From Amaurobius ferox (Eukaryota > Arthropoda > Arachnida > Araneae > Amaurobiidae): a DNA stretch of 64,000 nucleotides. Both the position numbers and the translations under genes were made by a program. A model generated the notes under the pieces. The model made no database searches. It worked only from the letters and a program-made list of their open reading frames with translations, and was not told where the DNA came from. The DNA lies in contig OX578133.1 of NCBI GenBank assembly GCA_951213105.1, positions 140,113,313 through 140,177,312 of the forward strand, written 5' to 3'. Positions 31,694 through 42,534 of this stretch are shown one piece after another (the first letter of the stretch is position 1; every line of letters begins with the position of its first letter).

Positions 31694-31771
31694 TTTCTTC
31701 TCTTGATGCTTCGCCAGAGAGCGCTCACTTACAAAATCATCCCTAACCCCCTCTATTTTCTTTTGAAGAAA
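31694..31771 (+). repeat. 78-bp direct repeat, right copy
   Basis: Near-identical partner of 30484-30560, spaced 1,210 bp from it. Confidence 0.85.
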
Positions 31772-31823
31772 CGTGCTCTTATAAAATGGTTTCTATAAAA
31801 ATCTGGGAACCAGTGCTGATTTA

Positions 31824-31824
31824 A

Positions 31825-31898
<74 letters not shown>
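31824..31898. repeat. (TA)n microsatellite
   Basis: A long, nearly pure TA run with one AAAT interruption near 31835. Confidence 0.95.
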
Positions 31899-31904
<6 letters not shown>

Positions 31905-32398
31905 TAAATATTTCAATATAAAATTAAATATTTTAAATTTAAATGCTTTAATGGGTTATTTTAAAAATATCTTAATTTCTTCAAAATATTTTAATGTTTC
32001 TGTAAACATTTAAATTTATTTTAAATTATTTAAAATTGTTAACAAATATTTACATTGAAACACTATTTTAATCAATAGAACTTTCAAATTTATATAAATG
32101 TTCAAATGAAAAGGATAATCTCGTGCATTTATAATTTTCCAAATCATAATCAAAATGAAATTGTTTAATGCAAATATTTAAAAAACGTATTTAAAAACAT
32201 TGCAAATGTTTTCAAATGGTTTAAAAATCGGACATTCCGATTCTCATATTACGAACTACATTTCTCTTAAACAACCTCTGTAATTCATCTGAGAAAAGTG
32301 AAGACATGACTATTGATATGCATAGTTTCTTCATAAAATAAACTTTTCATAAGTGTGCCTGCGTTGTTCGTAAATGGGATGAATATCAATTTCACACT
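31899..32398. other. AT-rich intergenic sequence
   Basis: Low-complexity A/T with TTTAAAT words. No gene seen. Confidence 0.45.
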
Positions 32399-32406
32399 GT
32401 GGCTAT

Positions 32407-32555
32407 CAGTAGCGTAGCCAGGATTCAGCTGTGTGTATGGGAGGGGGGGGGGGCGGACCCACGAATTGAATGCACACACACACACACACACACACAAAAA
32501 CTAGGCTCCTGTGGGGGCAGGTCACTCTGGTTCACCCCCCTTCATTGCGCTACTG
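32407..32555. mobile_element. Short hAT-like MITE with internal (CA)n
   Basis: The left end CAGTAGCGTAGCCAGG and the inverted right end CAGTAGCGCAATGAAGG are the CAGTRGCGTAGC type of hAT termini. The flanking octamers GTGGCTAT and GTGCGTAC match at five of eight positions, consistent with an aged target duplication. A (CA)n run and a G-tract lie inside. Overlapping short open frames on both strands are artefacts of the simple repeats. Confidence 0.6.
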
Positions 32556-32563
32556 GTGCGTAC

Positions 32564-33520
32564 GATAAATTTGACATTCGTTCATAAAAAGGTACTATTT
32601 GAAAAGAGTGCGACAATTCTCGTTCAACATTTTGGGAAGTAAAATATTGGGGAAAAGGCACATTTTCTACTTTACTTACATATAGTTTTGGATTAACAAT
32701 TTCAGGAGCCCCCTACGTTAATTTTTATTCGGGAGCTCCCAACAGGCAACTTTTTGAGGATATTTTATTTTTTTAGTTCTTATATTGATTTGCCACTGCT
32801 TTTTTCCCATTTAAACATTCTTATCGAAGTTTATATAGGAGAATCTCGTTAATACAAACTAAACAGGCAGAACATTCCTTTAACTTTTTTAGAACAGAAG
32901 TCTTGTTAACTGCAATGGGCTGTTAGCTTCATACTGTTATCTGCATTGGGTGCACGATCCTAATTTGGAGAAAACTCCCTGTAGGCAGGTACTATGAGTA
33001 TAGAGAACATCCCCTTTAGAGAAGAGTAAAAAGTCATCCAGCTTTTTATGTTCAATTACATGCAGACGAATATTTTTACTATTTGATCAGAAACACAGGA
33101 TACATAAATAATTTTACATAAAATATTTTAGTAAAATGAATTAAATTGAAATCGCAAGGCAATTTCTAAATTAATTTAATTTTGAAAAGGGTGTCACAGG
33201 TGAACATATTCTACACCAGTCTTTACACAAAACAAATTCCTATTTTCCTATGGGCCCCCTTTCTGGATGAGGCCCTGAAGCTTAAACTTCATATTAAATT
33301 CACCACTGCTTAAATAGTTTATATCTTTTCTGACCACATTCAAAGCAGTCTGAGATACATAGGGTAGGAATTTGAATCGAGTTTGGTATTACTTCCCCGA
33401 TTGAAAACAACAGATCAATTATAATAATCTTAAAAGTTAAGAACTTTTTCATCTAGGGTTGGGCTCAGCTCCATGTACCTGCGGATATTTCTGGGCAAAC
33501 GTAAGGGGACGTAATATAAA
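32564..33520. other. Intergenic, no feature seen
   Basis: AT-rich. A GGAGCCCCC / GGGAGCTCCC stretch near 32704-32740 and GGGCCCCC near 33251 hint at decayed transposon ends, but no pairing could be shown. Confidence 0.4.
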
Positions 33521-34265
33521 AAAATCTGATGTGGGCAGCACATGACTTTCTCTGCAGACTTATATCCACGTTCTCTTTATTTTAATTAAATTTAATTCAC
33601 TTTTAATTCAATTTTCGTTCTCATTTGGTAACTGGACTTGGTTTCAAAGGTGGCGTAGAGAAAATGCGAAAATACTAAAATATCTCGAAAACGGCTAGTC
33701 CTAATGTAATGGGGCTGGTCTTATTCTTTTCTTTGTTAAAAATGTATAAAACAAGCATTTAATTGATATATTTGTGTATACGTAGTTTTTTATTTTAGAT
33801 TTTGACGATTTTTGCCGGTCATTTTGCAAAAAAAGGCAGGTTATTTTTTTAAGAATCGTACCAAAATGTAATCAGCACCAGGGCAACCCACAAGCGACTT
33901 ATCTGCTGAATTTTGTGAAATTCGGTCCATTAGTTTTTCAGCTAGGGTGGATACAGGCAATTTTTGCGGGTCATTTCGCAAAAAAAGGCGGGTTCTTTTA
34001 TCCGGAATCGTACTAAAAACTAATCAGCACTAGGGTCACACCCAAGTGACTTACTTAAAATTTTTTTTATGAAATTCAGTCCATTAGTTTTTGAGTTAGA
34101 GTGGATACATACATTGCACAGACAGACGTCACGCTAAAAATAGTTTTTTCGTATTTTAGAGGTCTCCAAACGTGTAGATCCGTCGAAAACTCGAGTTGCG
34201 ATTTTCGGCATGATTCCAATGCTTTCCCTATACATTACCATATATTGCAGGGAAAGTAAAAAGTA
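33521..34265 (-). repeat. R2 dispersed repeat, inverted
   Basis: It begins with the inverted R2 right end (CTGATGTGGGCAGCACATGA) and ends with the R2 terminal hairpin CTTTCCCT (34222-34229) / AGGGAAAG (34249-34256). An internal part (CATTTTGCAAAAAAAGGCAGG and CATTTCGCAAAAAAAGGCGGG, about 33818 and 33975, plus the following AATCAGCAC) is duplicated with about 155-bp spacing. Confidence 0.75.
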
Positions 34266-34384
34266 TCAATCTCAACACTTGAGAAAATTCCTACGTTCAT
34301 AAAAAAAGGAAAATTGAAGAATACTGAATAGAAAATCGCTATCATATTTTCGTGTCAAAATTTTCTAAACCTTCGGGCCAATAG

Positions 34385-34566
34385 CGAAGCGTAAAGGCAA
34401 TCTAAGTAGGCAGTGTCTACCCAAACAACTCGCTACCAAGATACTCCCACTTTAATTATGCATATTCGAAATATTGTACGCACATATGTCGAATAATGTA
34501 CAATTAAAATAAAAGCTTTTGATAACGAGTTGTTTGGGTAGACGCTGCTTCCCTTCACGCTTCCAC
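34385..34566. mobile_element. MITE with ~50-bp terminal inverted repeats
   Basis: CGAAGCGTAAAGGCA and TGTCTACCCAAACAACTCGC (34385-34437) recur inverted at 34521-34566 (GCGAGTTGTTTGGGTAGACR-type, then TTCCCTTCACGCTTC). About 80 bp of AT-rich sequence separates the arms. It is non-coding. No target duplication is clear, so the superfamily is unassigned. Confidence 0.7.
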
Positions 34567-36079
34567 ACTGGGTGTACATCGATTTGATATTTCCAGAACT
34601 GCTTTAAATATCGCATATTATTCCTTCAAGATAGGAATGAATTAACTTTTCAGGCATCGCAGAATTCAACAGAAATCATCGAGCATTGGTCTGTTAATGA
34701 TCCAGGGTACATAATTGTATCTTATAAAACAAGCATTATAAGAAAGTACGAATAAGCCCGAATGTTATTCTTGTGTAAGAATAAAGACCATAACTCGGTA
34801 TATAAATAGCTTAAAATAAATACAAATTTTATTACAAATTTACATGAGATAAATTGACTTGTTCCGATTAGAAACAGCCCATAGGAAGGCCAACTTTAAG
34901 TTACTTTTGTTAGAGGAAATGTTTCTACATATACTTCTGATTACAATTTATGAAATACGATGAAAGATAAATAATATAATGAACACAATTTCAACGTCGT
35001 TTTGAGATTTATTGCAGAGGGATTTCACTATGTCCACAACCCGAGGCAATAACCTGCCCTTAAATTTGATCTTTACGCTATCGAAGAATTATTTAGTGAA
35101 ATATAGCTATGTATATTATAAAAGGCATATATATTGGTTTAAGTTACAAATAATGTTTAAAATAAGCATTTCTTACGCTCAAATAAAAAAAAATTCTAAT
35201 ATTTGAAGAAAATCATTATTACTTTAAACCACAACCGTTTTATAAAAACTGTAAACAAAGAAAGATAAATCAACTCAATTTACCAAAAGCATAAAATTTA
35301 ACCGCAAATAAGGATACGTCATGCAATTCATCCAGCTAAAAGAGAATTATTATGATAAGTAACAAAAGATCAAAGCAAAAAACATTTCATAGTTTAAGAT
35401 TATTAAATTGTAAATATAAAAAAATTCTCTACTAAATATCGAATTCCGTACTATTAAATGGTACACGAACTCCTGCTTTTGACAAATTGAAATTTGAAGG
35501 GGCGAAAGCACGATTTAAAATTCCTTTGCGTTTCATAAAGTATTTAATAAATTTGGCATTAAATAAATATCGTGAGAAAATATTCAAATTCTACAGACAT
35601 TTTATAAAAATACGATAATTTATACTAAAACGAAACTGTATACTAACTCCGTATCAAACAGTTTTAACAAAACAATGTCTTATTAATGGCAAATTTAAAT
35701 TAAATAATTAACAGAAATCGGAAACATGATTATATAAAATAAAATACCAAAGATAAAAATAGTGTGAAATTTCAGTAGCTTTTGTTTCGGTTTGCTCTTT
35801 CGCTTGGTAATGAAAACTTTAGAGACAATGTAAACAAACAAAACTATAACGTAAATAGTTATTATAAAGAGCTATATTTGAGAATAGTATGTATAAATCG
35901 TGCTATAACACTATTAGTGCCATCTGTAATGTAAATATGATTTGTTGCTGAAAGAAAATGTGGATTTTACACTTGACCTTGAATATAAACATGACGGATG
36001 AAACCAAAACAAATTCACATTCCATACGAATCGTTCTCTTTCTAACCGCCAACCTCATTCTCAGTTAAAATTACAGTGA
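34567..36079. other. AT-rich intergenic sequence
   Basis: The 64-codon frame 35012-35206 is low complexity. Nothing else recognised. Confidence 0.45.
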
Positions 36080-36720
36080 AGTTGCCAAAAAATGTTTTCC
36101 CACAGAAAGTGTTTAGCGTATTATCTGTGAGGCTCAGCCGATAGCCCGCACAGCCGGTAAAAACCCATAAGCAAAGTCCACCACTAGAGAATCAGCCGCG
36201 CTCTGACGTCTGAAACGGAAGTTGTACGAAAGGCACGACAACTATGCCAACGATGCGAAGCACGGGACGGCCAAGGAGCGCTCTCCTGAGCTCTGTACTT
36301 CCGCACGGGGCCTCGGAGAAAATTGGGGCAGAGATCAATAAGTGTACTTACCGATAAATAAAAGCCAGCGCCGAGTTATAATTTGATCAAATATTCAGGC
36401 GCGTTTTTCTAGAGCTATAATCCCGCTCAGCGTCGTTCCTTGGTATGCCAAGTATGACACAAAGAATCTCTACAACGTCGGGTAGGGTTGCCACCGCGGG
36501 GCCCCGCGCCAAACAAGCATTCGCCAACGCCTACTAAGCTCAGTAAAACTCAAAGCCAAATCGGTCGCCAAGAACTTAGTTTCGGGTCCAGTACAGCAAC
36601 AAGTTGTTACCTATGAGCGAAGCTGCATTTTTCGCATTCTTTCTAAATATTTTGCTGGATCGCTTCGTTTAGCGGCGCGCAAGGGTTGGAAAACATTGTA
36701 AATTGGTCAGTAGGGCTGTT
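36080..36720. promoter_or_regulatory. GC- and CpG-rich island, possible promoter or first exon
   Basis: This is the most GC-rich stretch of the window that is not part of a SINE, with many CG dinucleotides (GCGGGGCCCCGCGCC near 36496; GCCGCGCTCTGACGTC near 36191). On the minus strand a strong splice-donor match, G|GTAAGT, lies at 36346-36352, so a non-coding first exon from about 36.7 kb is conceivable. There is no long open frame on either strand and no second copy in the window. It could be a host gene's 5' end, an RNA gene or an unrecognised element. Confidence 0.35.
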
Positions 36721-37699
36721 AAAGCGTAGTTGATGGTGTCTATAATGGTTTGGAAGGCAAAGAGTAGTAAATAGGTGACTAAAATTATTAGAACGTTATT
36801 TTTATAGCATTTTCTGTATATTGTCTTAATAAATTCTAATTTTGGTTAAAATTCTTTGTAAAAAAACTTGAAGAAATAATATTATTTCTAACAAAAAATT
36901 AAGTAGGAATTGCAATTTTAGCTAACTGAACGTTTTTACCGTTATAGTTTATATATAACGTACAATATAATCAGTAGCAATGATGTTATATATATATATA
37001 TAAGAAATAATTTTGTAATTCTAATAATTGTTACAGCTAACCAAAAATTTTAGTTCTCTAGTTAACTTCAGTTCGTAATACAAACTTCATAGAAATGCTT
37101 ATATTGCAAATTATAAACCAAAATAATAGCATGTATATGTTTAAAAATGTTAAAATATATCTCAAATATATTAACTAGTTATAAGGCTCATTAGTTGTCA
37201 TTTTTTTTCTTTTAAAAAATTGCTCGAAAATAATTTTTTTACCTGTTTTTGAATAATCCCATTTAATATTCCTTTCATCACAGGTTGTAGGTTCCAATTT
37301 TAGCACCGCCATATTTAACACTTGTGGGGAAAAAAGTTACACATTCAAAGGATTCCATTGTATTGATTCTTATAATGCACTTCTGTGATTTTTTGAACGG
37401 GTATTTACAAACATGGACAAACTGATATATTTCAGAATGATGAACACTCTTTTGCACACGTAAAAATATAACTGAACTTGAGAAATAAAATTATGTCACA
37501 AGAGAAAAAAAAACACATTGTGTTCAGTATACTATTCCTTAAAATTTTCAATTTTGTTGCAGCAAAAATGTTGTTTAAAATATTGCGCATCAACGATGAA
37601 CAAGCACCGATCTGTTTTGACTCCCAATAAGCATGTACATCCCCTACTGCAACAAAACAAAGTCTTCCAAATTTCAAAAATTGTAGCGATGAGTATTAT
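36721..37699. other. AT-rich sequence between two GC-rich patches
   Basis: A short (TA)n lies near 36986. Frames at 37432-37677 and 37518-37706 have no known motif. Confidence 0.4.
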
Positions 37700-37985
37700 T
37701 CCCTAGTAACCCCGCTGTGAATGTAATCTGTTGCGCATTGAGATTCGCGCAAGGGTGGAGGTTCGTCGTGGGAGACGTCATATCCGGCATCAACGGAATA
37801 TCATTGGCCGAGAGTTGGCGAATGCTGTGACGTCAGGCTTACGTTACGGGCCAATCAGAAATCAACTTCATTTTTTATTGTGTCTTTGTGAAACCGTTGG
37901 GAGCTTGGACGTGAGAAAATGCGTAGTGGTAGACAAATTTTCAGGAGAATTTTTTGGAATACGAACGTCGTTTCTATTCTGAAAA
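37700..37985. promoter_or_regulatory. Promoter-like patch with CRE and CCAAT boxes
   Basis: Within about 60 bp lie ATTGG (inverted CCAAT, 37803-37807), the full CRE palindrome TGACGTCA (37828-37835) and CCAATCAG (37851-37858), an NF-Y-type site. GACGTCAT is near 37775. This clustering in GC-richer sequence is typical of housekeeping promoters. The 83-codon frame 37731-37982 has no known family, so its coding status is unproven. Confidence 0.4.
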
Positions 37986-38507
37986 ATTAAATTTGTGAAA
38001 GAAGGAAAACGACATTAAATCAGTTCAGTTTATTTAATATATAAGATTTGAAATTTAACACAGATTCTAAATTTAATTACCATTTTTAATTGTATTATGG
38101 ACTGGATAATTTTGTAAATAACGTTTTTTAATATCGTTTATATGAAATTTTATTATTGGAAAAAGTAATTGCTCTGAAAGGAATTTTTTTTACTTCTTAC
38201 ATTGAATTTCAAAGTTTTATTCCATAAATAATTAAACACTCCAATTTTCTGTCTAAAATAATTGATGAGGGGGAGGAGGCAATTTTAAAGTAAAAAAAAA
38301 GGCGCCATAATTAATGAAATCATTATCTTGTACAAGTTGCTATCCATGGGTTAAAACTAATAGAATATATAAATATATTAAATTTAATTTTGTTTAATTT
38401 AATTTCTGCGCGATGGGCATCCTTTCTGAGTCAGTCAGAACGGGCCAAATATTATTTCTTTTGAATAATGATCAAAATTTATATACAGTCTTACCTTTAT
38501 TTATAAA

Positions 38508-38510
<3 letters not shown>
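37986..38510. other. AT-rich intergenic sequence
   Basis: No feature recognised. Confidence 0.45.
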
Positions 38511-38557
<47 letters not shown>

Positions 38558-38587
38558 GGTATAAATAATACAAGTAAATTAAAATTC

Positions 38588-38640
<53 letters not shown>
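38511..38640. repeat. Two (TA)n arrays separated by 36 bp
   Basis: TA runs at 38513-38555 and 38591-38638. The second bounds the Penelope-like UTR relic that follows. Confidence 0.95.
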
Positions 38641-38642
<2 letters not shown>

Positions 38643-39301
38643 TAAAAAAATCGGAAAATAAGATACATTAATATTAACGTTTTGAATTTTATTTTCGCTA
38701 AAAAATTGTAACTTTAGCCAGTTCGAAACTACGATTTGAGCGCCCTTATAATGGCGTATAGTGGCACTCTTATTTATCCATTTCTTCTATGAAGCACTTG
38801 TTTAATAAGAATTTTCATCTTTGATTCATGTTCATATTCTGTTTTGCTTATACGGGTAATTGCCCTGTCTCTTGCTTTGACTCACTAGACGGGTCTGGGA
38901 GTGTCACTGTGAACGTTCTTACTGCCTCCTAGGTAGTATTTTGTCATGTTCATTCCGGTGCTTCTAGAATTTTTTTATACTGCTGAGATTGATCGCAAAC
39001 ACGTGGTGAAAGAAGAACGGTACCTGCCACATGGTAATACAAATTTTCTTAATGTTTCTTATCTTCATTTTTTCATCTTTTGTTGCCTGTAGTCTGAGTT
39101 TGGATATTAATAGTAATGTACTATCGTCCAATCTGAAACAGGCATTTATTTGGATTAATTAGAATTAAATACTCAGACCTGAAGATAAATTTATTTCATT
39201 TTAATCTTTGTATTTGGGCCGGTGTTGATTTTTTTATATTATCGGCATTATGGCAGTGGTTTTGCTTCTATGGTGATGTTGATATTTCACGATTACTTGA
39301 A

Positions 39302-39305
<4 letters not shown>
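38641..39305 (+). mobile_element. Diverged Penelope-like 3' UTR relic
   Basis: It lacks coding sequence but shares ordered landmarks with the 3' UTRs of the copies at 39.8-40.6 and 43.3-44.1 kb: TTCATTCCGGTG (38948-38960), a GCTGAGATTGATCGC stretch and ACACGTGGTG (38999-39008). It is bounded on both sides by (TA)n. I read it as an older subfamily copy. Confidence 0.4.

Positions 39306-39352
<47 letters not shown>
39306..39352. repeat. (TA)n array at the 5' junction of Penelope copy A
   Basis: A pure TA run directly joined to codons of the reverse transcriptase. Confidence 0.95.
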
Positions 39353-39356
<4 letters not shown>

Positions 39357-39793
39357 ATTTTAACTCTAATTCATATATTATATATAGATATGTTGACGAC
39401 TTAATTTGTATTATCATTGATGATTCCTATCCCATTAATATTGATTTTTACCCGTCTAACCTTGAATTAATTCCTAATGAGCCTTGCGTTAGTCAAACTG
39501 TTAATTTTTTAGACCTAAATTTAGATACCCTCAATAATCATGTAATCACCAATCTATATGATAAAAAAGATTCTTACAACTTCACTATCATAAAGCTGCT
39601 ATCATATCATTCTTGTAATTCTATTCAATTGTTTAGAAACATCATTTTAAACCAGCTATTTCGAATACATCGACTTTCTGATCCTCAGTTTCACTTACTC
39701 CACATCAATAAACTTAAACGCATTTGTAAAAATTACCAATACCCGGAAGTATTTGTAAATAATATTATTAATAATTTCAAATATACCACGTAA
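39353..39793 (+). pseudogene. Penelope-like copy A: RT C-terminal part (5'-truncated)
   Basis: 146 uninterrupted codons run from 39353 to a TAA at 39791-39793, with no start codon because the 5' part is missing. YRYVDDLI is the RT catalytic box (motif with the two aspartates), VNFLDLNLD follows, then the thumb-like SCNSIQLFRNIILNQLF and KNYQYPEVFVNNI. No nuclease domain follows the stop. It is co-linear with 43005-43333 of copy B but retains about 150 bp that B has lost. The 5' edge abuts (TA)n. Confidence 0.85.
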
Positions 39794-40582
39794 TGGTTTT
39801 ACACATGCATTATTTGTCTTTGACTGGTTTACTCATTTTTGAAAATTCACCCATTCTTATCACCTCACTTTCCACTTGGCCTGAGTATGATACTGTTTGC
39901 TATTTTCGAATGACTTTTTTCCACTTGTCCTGAGTCCTATACTGATTGCTATTTTTGAGGGTCTCCATGCATATTATGTGTCGTTCAAGTGTATTCATTC
40001 CGGTGCCCACTCGCATTGACGAAGTGAGGTGAAATGCTCAGTCACAAGTTTATCTTACACGTGGTGCTATGCTTTTGATTTCGTGTTTCAGTTCGAGGAG
40101 GTATTGTTTTTCAGATTTGTATAATTCATTTGATTTATTTTTCTCCTTCCACTAGCCAGTAGACAGTTCCAATGGTGTCTATAGTTAAATACTATCGCCA
40201 TTGTCAGAAACTGGCTATTCTATCGGTTTTAATTCGAATTGTATGGCTGTCTTGATGAGAATGCAATTTCGAACTAACCGCCATTTTTTGTGGGGTTTCA
40301 ATTGATTGTTATCTATTCTTAATCTCTTATCTTAAGCTGATTGTTATTGCCTATTCTCAATTTTGCCGAGTTTTATTTTTATTTATTTTTATATACTTTT
40401 AATTGTGATTTTTGAATCCTAATATTCTTCTCATCCCCCTTTCCATTGTAGTGATATGTTACCTTCTCTCTTTATCCTTAGTCTTGGCCTATAGTTACTC
40501 ATTTGTAACAGATATGCTAGAGATGGGGGGTTTTTTTTGTACATACAGTAGTTTATGCATTATTTTCGATTAAAATCCTTTA

Positions 40583-40588
<6 letters not shown>
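39794..40588 (+). mobile_element. Penelope-like copy A: 3' UTR
   Basis: About 795 bp nearly identical in order to 43334-44133. It holds a conserved block with TTGACGA and GTGAAATGCTCAGTC (40012-40043), a compound hairpin (40155-40215) and a hammerhead-core-like TTGATGAG ... TTTCGAA (40252-40272). It ends TTCGATTAAAATCCTTTAAT next to (TA)n. Together with 39353-39793 it stands directly upstream of the longer copy B, in the same orientation. Confidence 0.8.
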
Positions 40589-40643
<55 letters not shown>

Positions 40644-40658
40644 ATATGTCCACACATC
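40589..40658. repeat. (TA)n array between Penelope copies A and B
   Basis: TA run with one TTA interruption. It joins the 3' end of copy A to the 5' end of copy B. Confidence 0.95.
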
Positions 40659-40881
40659 GCTTATTTATGAATATTTCGTATGAAAATCTCATTTAGTTCT
40701 TATCTACTACGCTTTTGTTGTTACTTCCCGAAATTTCGTTTCAATTCTTCTTTATGGTATTAGTTATAATTTGAAATTCGTACCTGACAAAATAGGTTTT
40801 GAAGGGGTTTATATTGGGAATTTTAATTAAAATTCGGGATGTAAATTTTATTCATTTCCTAGTGTCCGGTCTATTATTATT

Positions 40882-41524
40882 ATGAATGGAGATAATTATA
40901 GATCGACAAACATTGACCAATTAGGTGTTATAGACGATTTGGAGGAATACCATACCTACTCTCAATCTAAATCATATTCCTTCAATAGATGCAACAATCT
41001 TAGGTGCAACACTTGTCCTTATGCTGACCCATTACAAATTAATAATAATTCCACTTCACAAAAATTCTGCAAAGTTTTTAATTGCATATACAAACTTAAT
41101 TGTACTATTTGTAACTTATCCTATATTGGCCAAACCAGCAACCCTTTACATCTGAGAATGAATGCCCACAGGGATCATATTAAAAAATTTGACCATAAAG
41201 TCTTTAATGATCTCCCTACTAAAAATTAATTTGAATATCAGCACTTTGCTACACACGGATTTAAAAATGTATCCCTTCATATTTTAGATATTAAAATTTC
41301 ACTCACTGATAGATTAGTATTTGAAAATTATTACATTAAAAAATATAAAACTCTCTTCCTCTATGGTTTAAATCAAATTTATAATAATAATAATGTAGTA
41401 AACAATAGTTTTGAATACAATTCTAATAAATCTTCAGTATATAAACATCTTTTTCAGTATTCAAAGTCATCAACTCCTAGTAAAAAGCGATATAAGCGTG
41501 GCAAAGGAAAAAGTAACTGTAATC
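40882..41524 (+). pseudogene. GIY-YIG endonuclease domain (N-terminal)
   Basis: This domain would nick target DNA for reverse transcription. Translation from ATG 40882 gives a Cys-rich lead (NNLRCNTCPYADP), then VFNCIYKLNCTICNLSYIGQT, in which IYKL and YIG are the two family strands, and LRMNAHRDHI with the Arg/His helix. A TAA at 41227-41229 interrupts. The same frame continues HFATHGFKNV, and LVFENYYIKKYKTLFLYGLN supplies the expected Glu and Asn. Cysteines are encoded by normal codons; no in-frame UGA appears at those positions. Frame is lost near 41524. Confidence 0.83.
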
Positions 41525-41525
41525 T

Positions 41526-42254
41526 ATGGATTACAATGCAGACATTTTGAAATTACAATATAATTATTCTCAAACTTGCAATTTTCTACCTATTAAAACT
41601 TGGTTATATAAAGTCAGAAAATGCAAATTAAGTATTGTTTATGCTAATTTTTTAAAATTAAAATTAACTCATGAGCATTTTAAACATTTATTTTATGATT
41701 TGCTTCTTTCACGTACAAATTTCTTAAATTACCACCTACTCCATTCACTAAATCCACAGACTAGACTAGCTTACTGTGTAATTTCTTTTAAACACCCTAT
41801 TCTTAATTCTCTTAACTTCAATAATTTATTTGCAAAACATCAGCACTTGTTACCAGTAAATGGTATCAAAATACAAAAATCATTCAAATATAATTTACCA
41901 ATTGGTAGAAATATTTACAAATACAATGAAGTTTCCAGGACATTAAAGTTCGATGACCTTACATCATGTGTATGCAGCGATGAAAATCTAACCCCTTATG
42001 TCAACTCCTCTCATGGACACATTATTACTGGGGATCTCAGTATAGTTAAGGATGATATACTTAGGGAAATTATGAATAAAGAGTCTAAATTTCGCATTCC
42101 ATTCTGCCATCACCCCATACAACTTCTTCAGTCTATATCTTTTGATTTTGATAAATTCATATATCATCTTGCTTGTTCACATTCCTTTCCTATTGAAGCA
42201 TTCCATCTATGGAAGTATACTACCTTACATCTACTTAAAAATGTTATATTATAA
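41526..42254 (+). pseudogene. Linker/N-terminal RT region of Penelope copy B
   Basis: A 242-codon open stretch in a different frame from the nuclease, so a frameshift lies just upstream; its ATG at 41526 is probably not a real start. It carries DDLTSCVCSDENLTPYV followed by HGHIITGDLSIV and KESKFRIPF, the CxC and gHv.tgDl...KfR blocks typical between nuclease and RT in this group. No transmembrane or other domain is seen. Confidence 0.75.
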
Positions 42255-42496
42255 CCATTAAATTAACGAAGCCTAGGTATCCTTATAAACAACCTCTGTC
42301 TGCTATTAAAGAACTACAACAACATTTTGTCATAACTTATGTAGATAAAGCTTCTAATAATTATGCCATCATTTGCAAAAAATATTATGTTTCTCTGTTA
42401 CAGAATTACTTAAAAAATAATCAAATTTTTAAACCCATTAATAATCAGTCTATCAAAATCAAAACTAAAATGCTAAAATTATATATACACAATTAA
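42254..42496 (+). pseudogene. RT N-terminal blocks of Penelope copy B
   Basis: In a third frame, with no start codon: FVITYVDKASNNYAIICKKYY, the family's F-V-DKA-N-aiiCKkyY block, then a stop at 42494. Frameshifts separate it from both neighbours. Confidence 0.75.
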
Positions 42497-42534
42497 ATAT
42501 TAATTTCAAGTTTTTTATATTTCTTTATGTTACT

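Noticed and set aside
32285..32587. Two overlapping frames with repeated Cys-Val or Thr-His residues
   Set aside because: They read through the (CA)n microsatellite of a short hAT-like MITE.
40882..41229. Selenocysteine-encoding nuclease, as reported for some permuted Penelope-like elements
   Set aside because: The Cys positions are encoded by ordinary Cys codons and the interrupting stop is TAA, not TGA.
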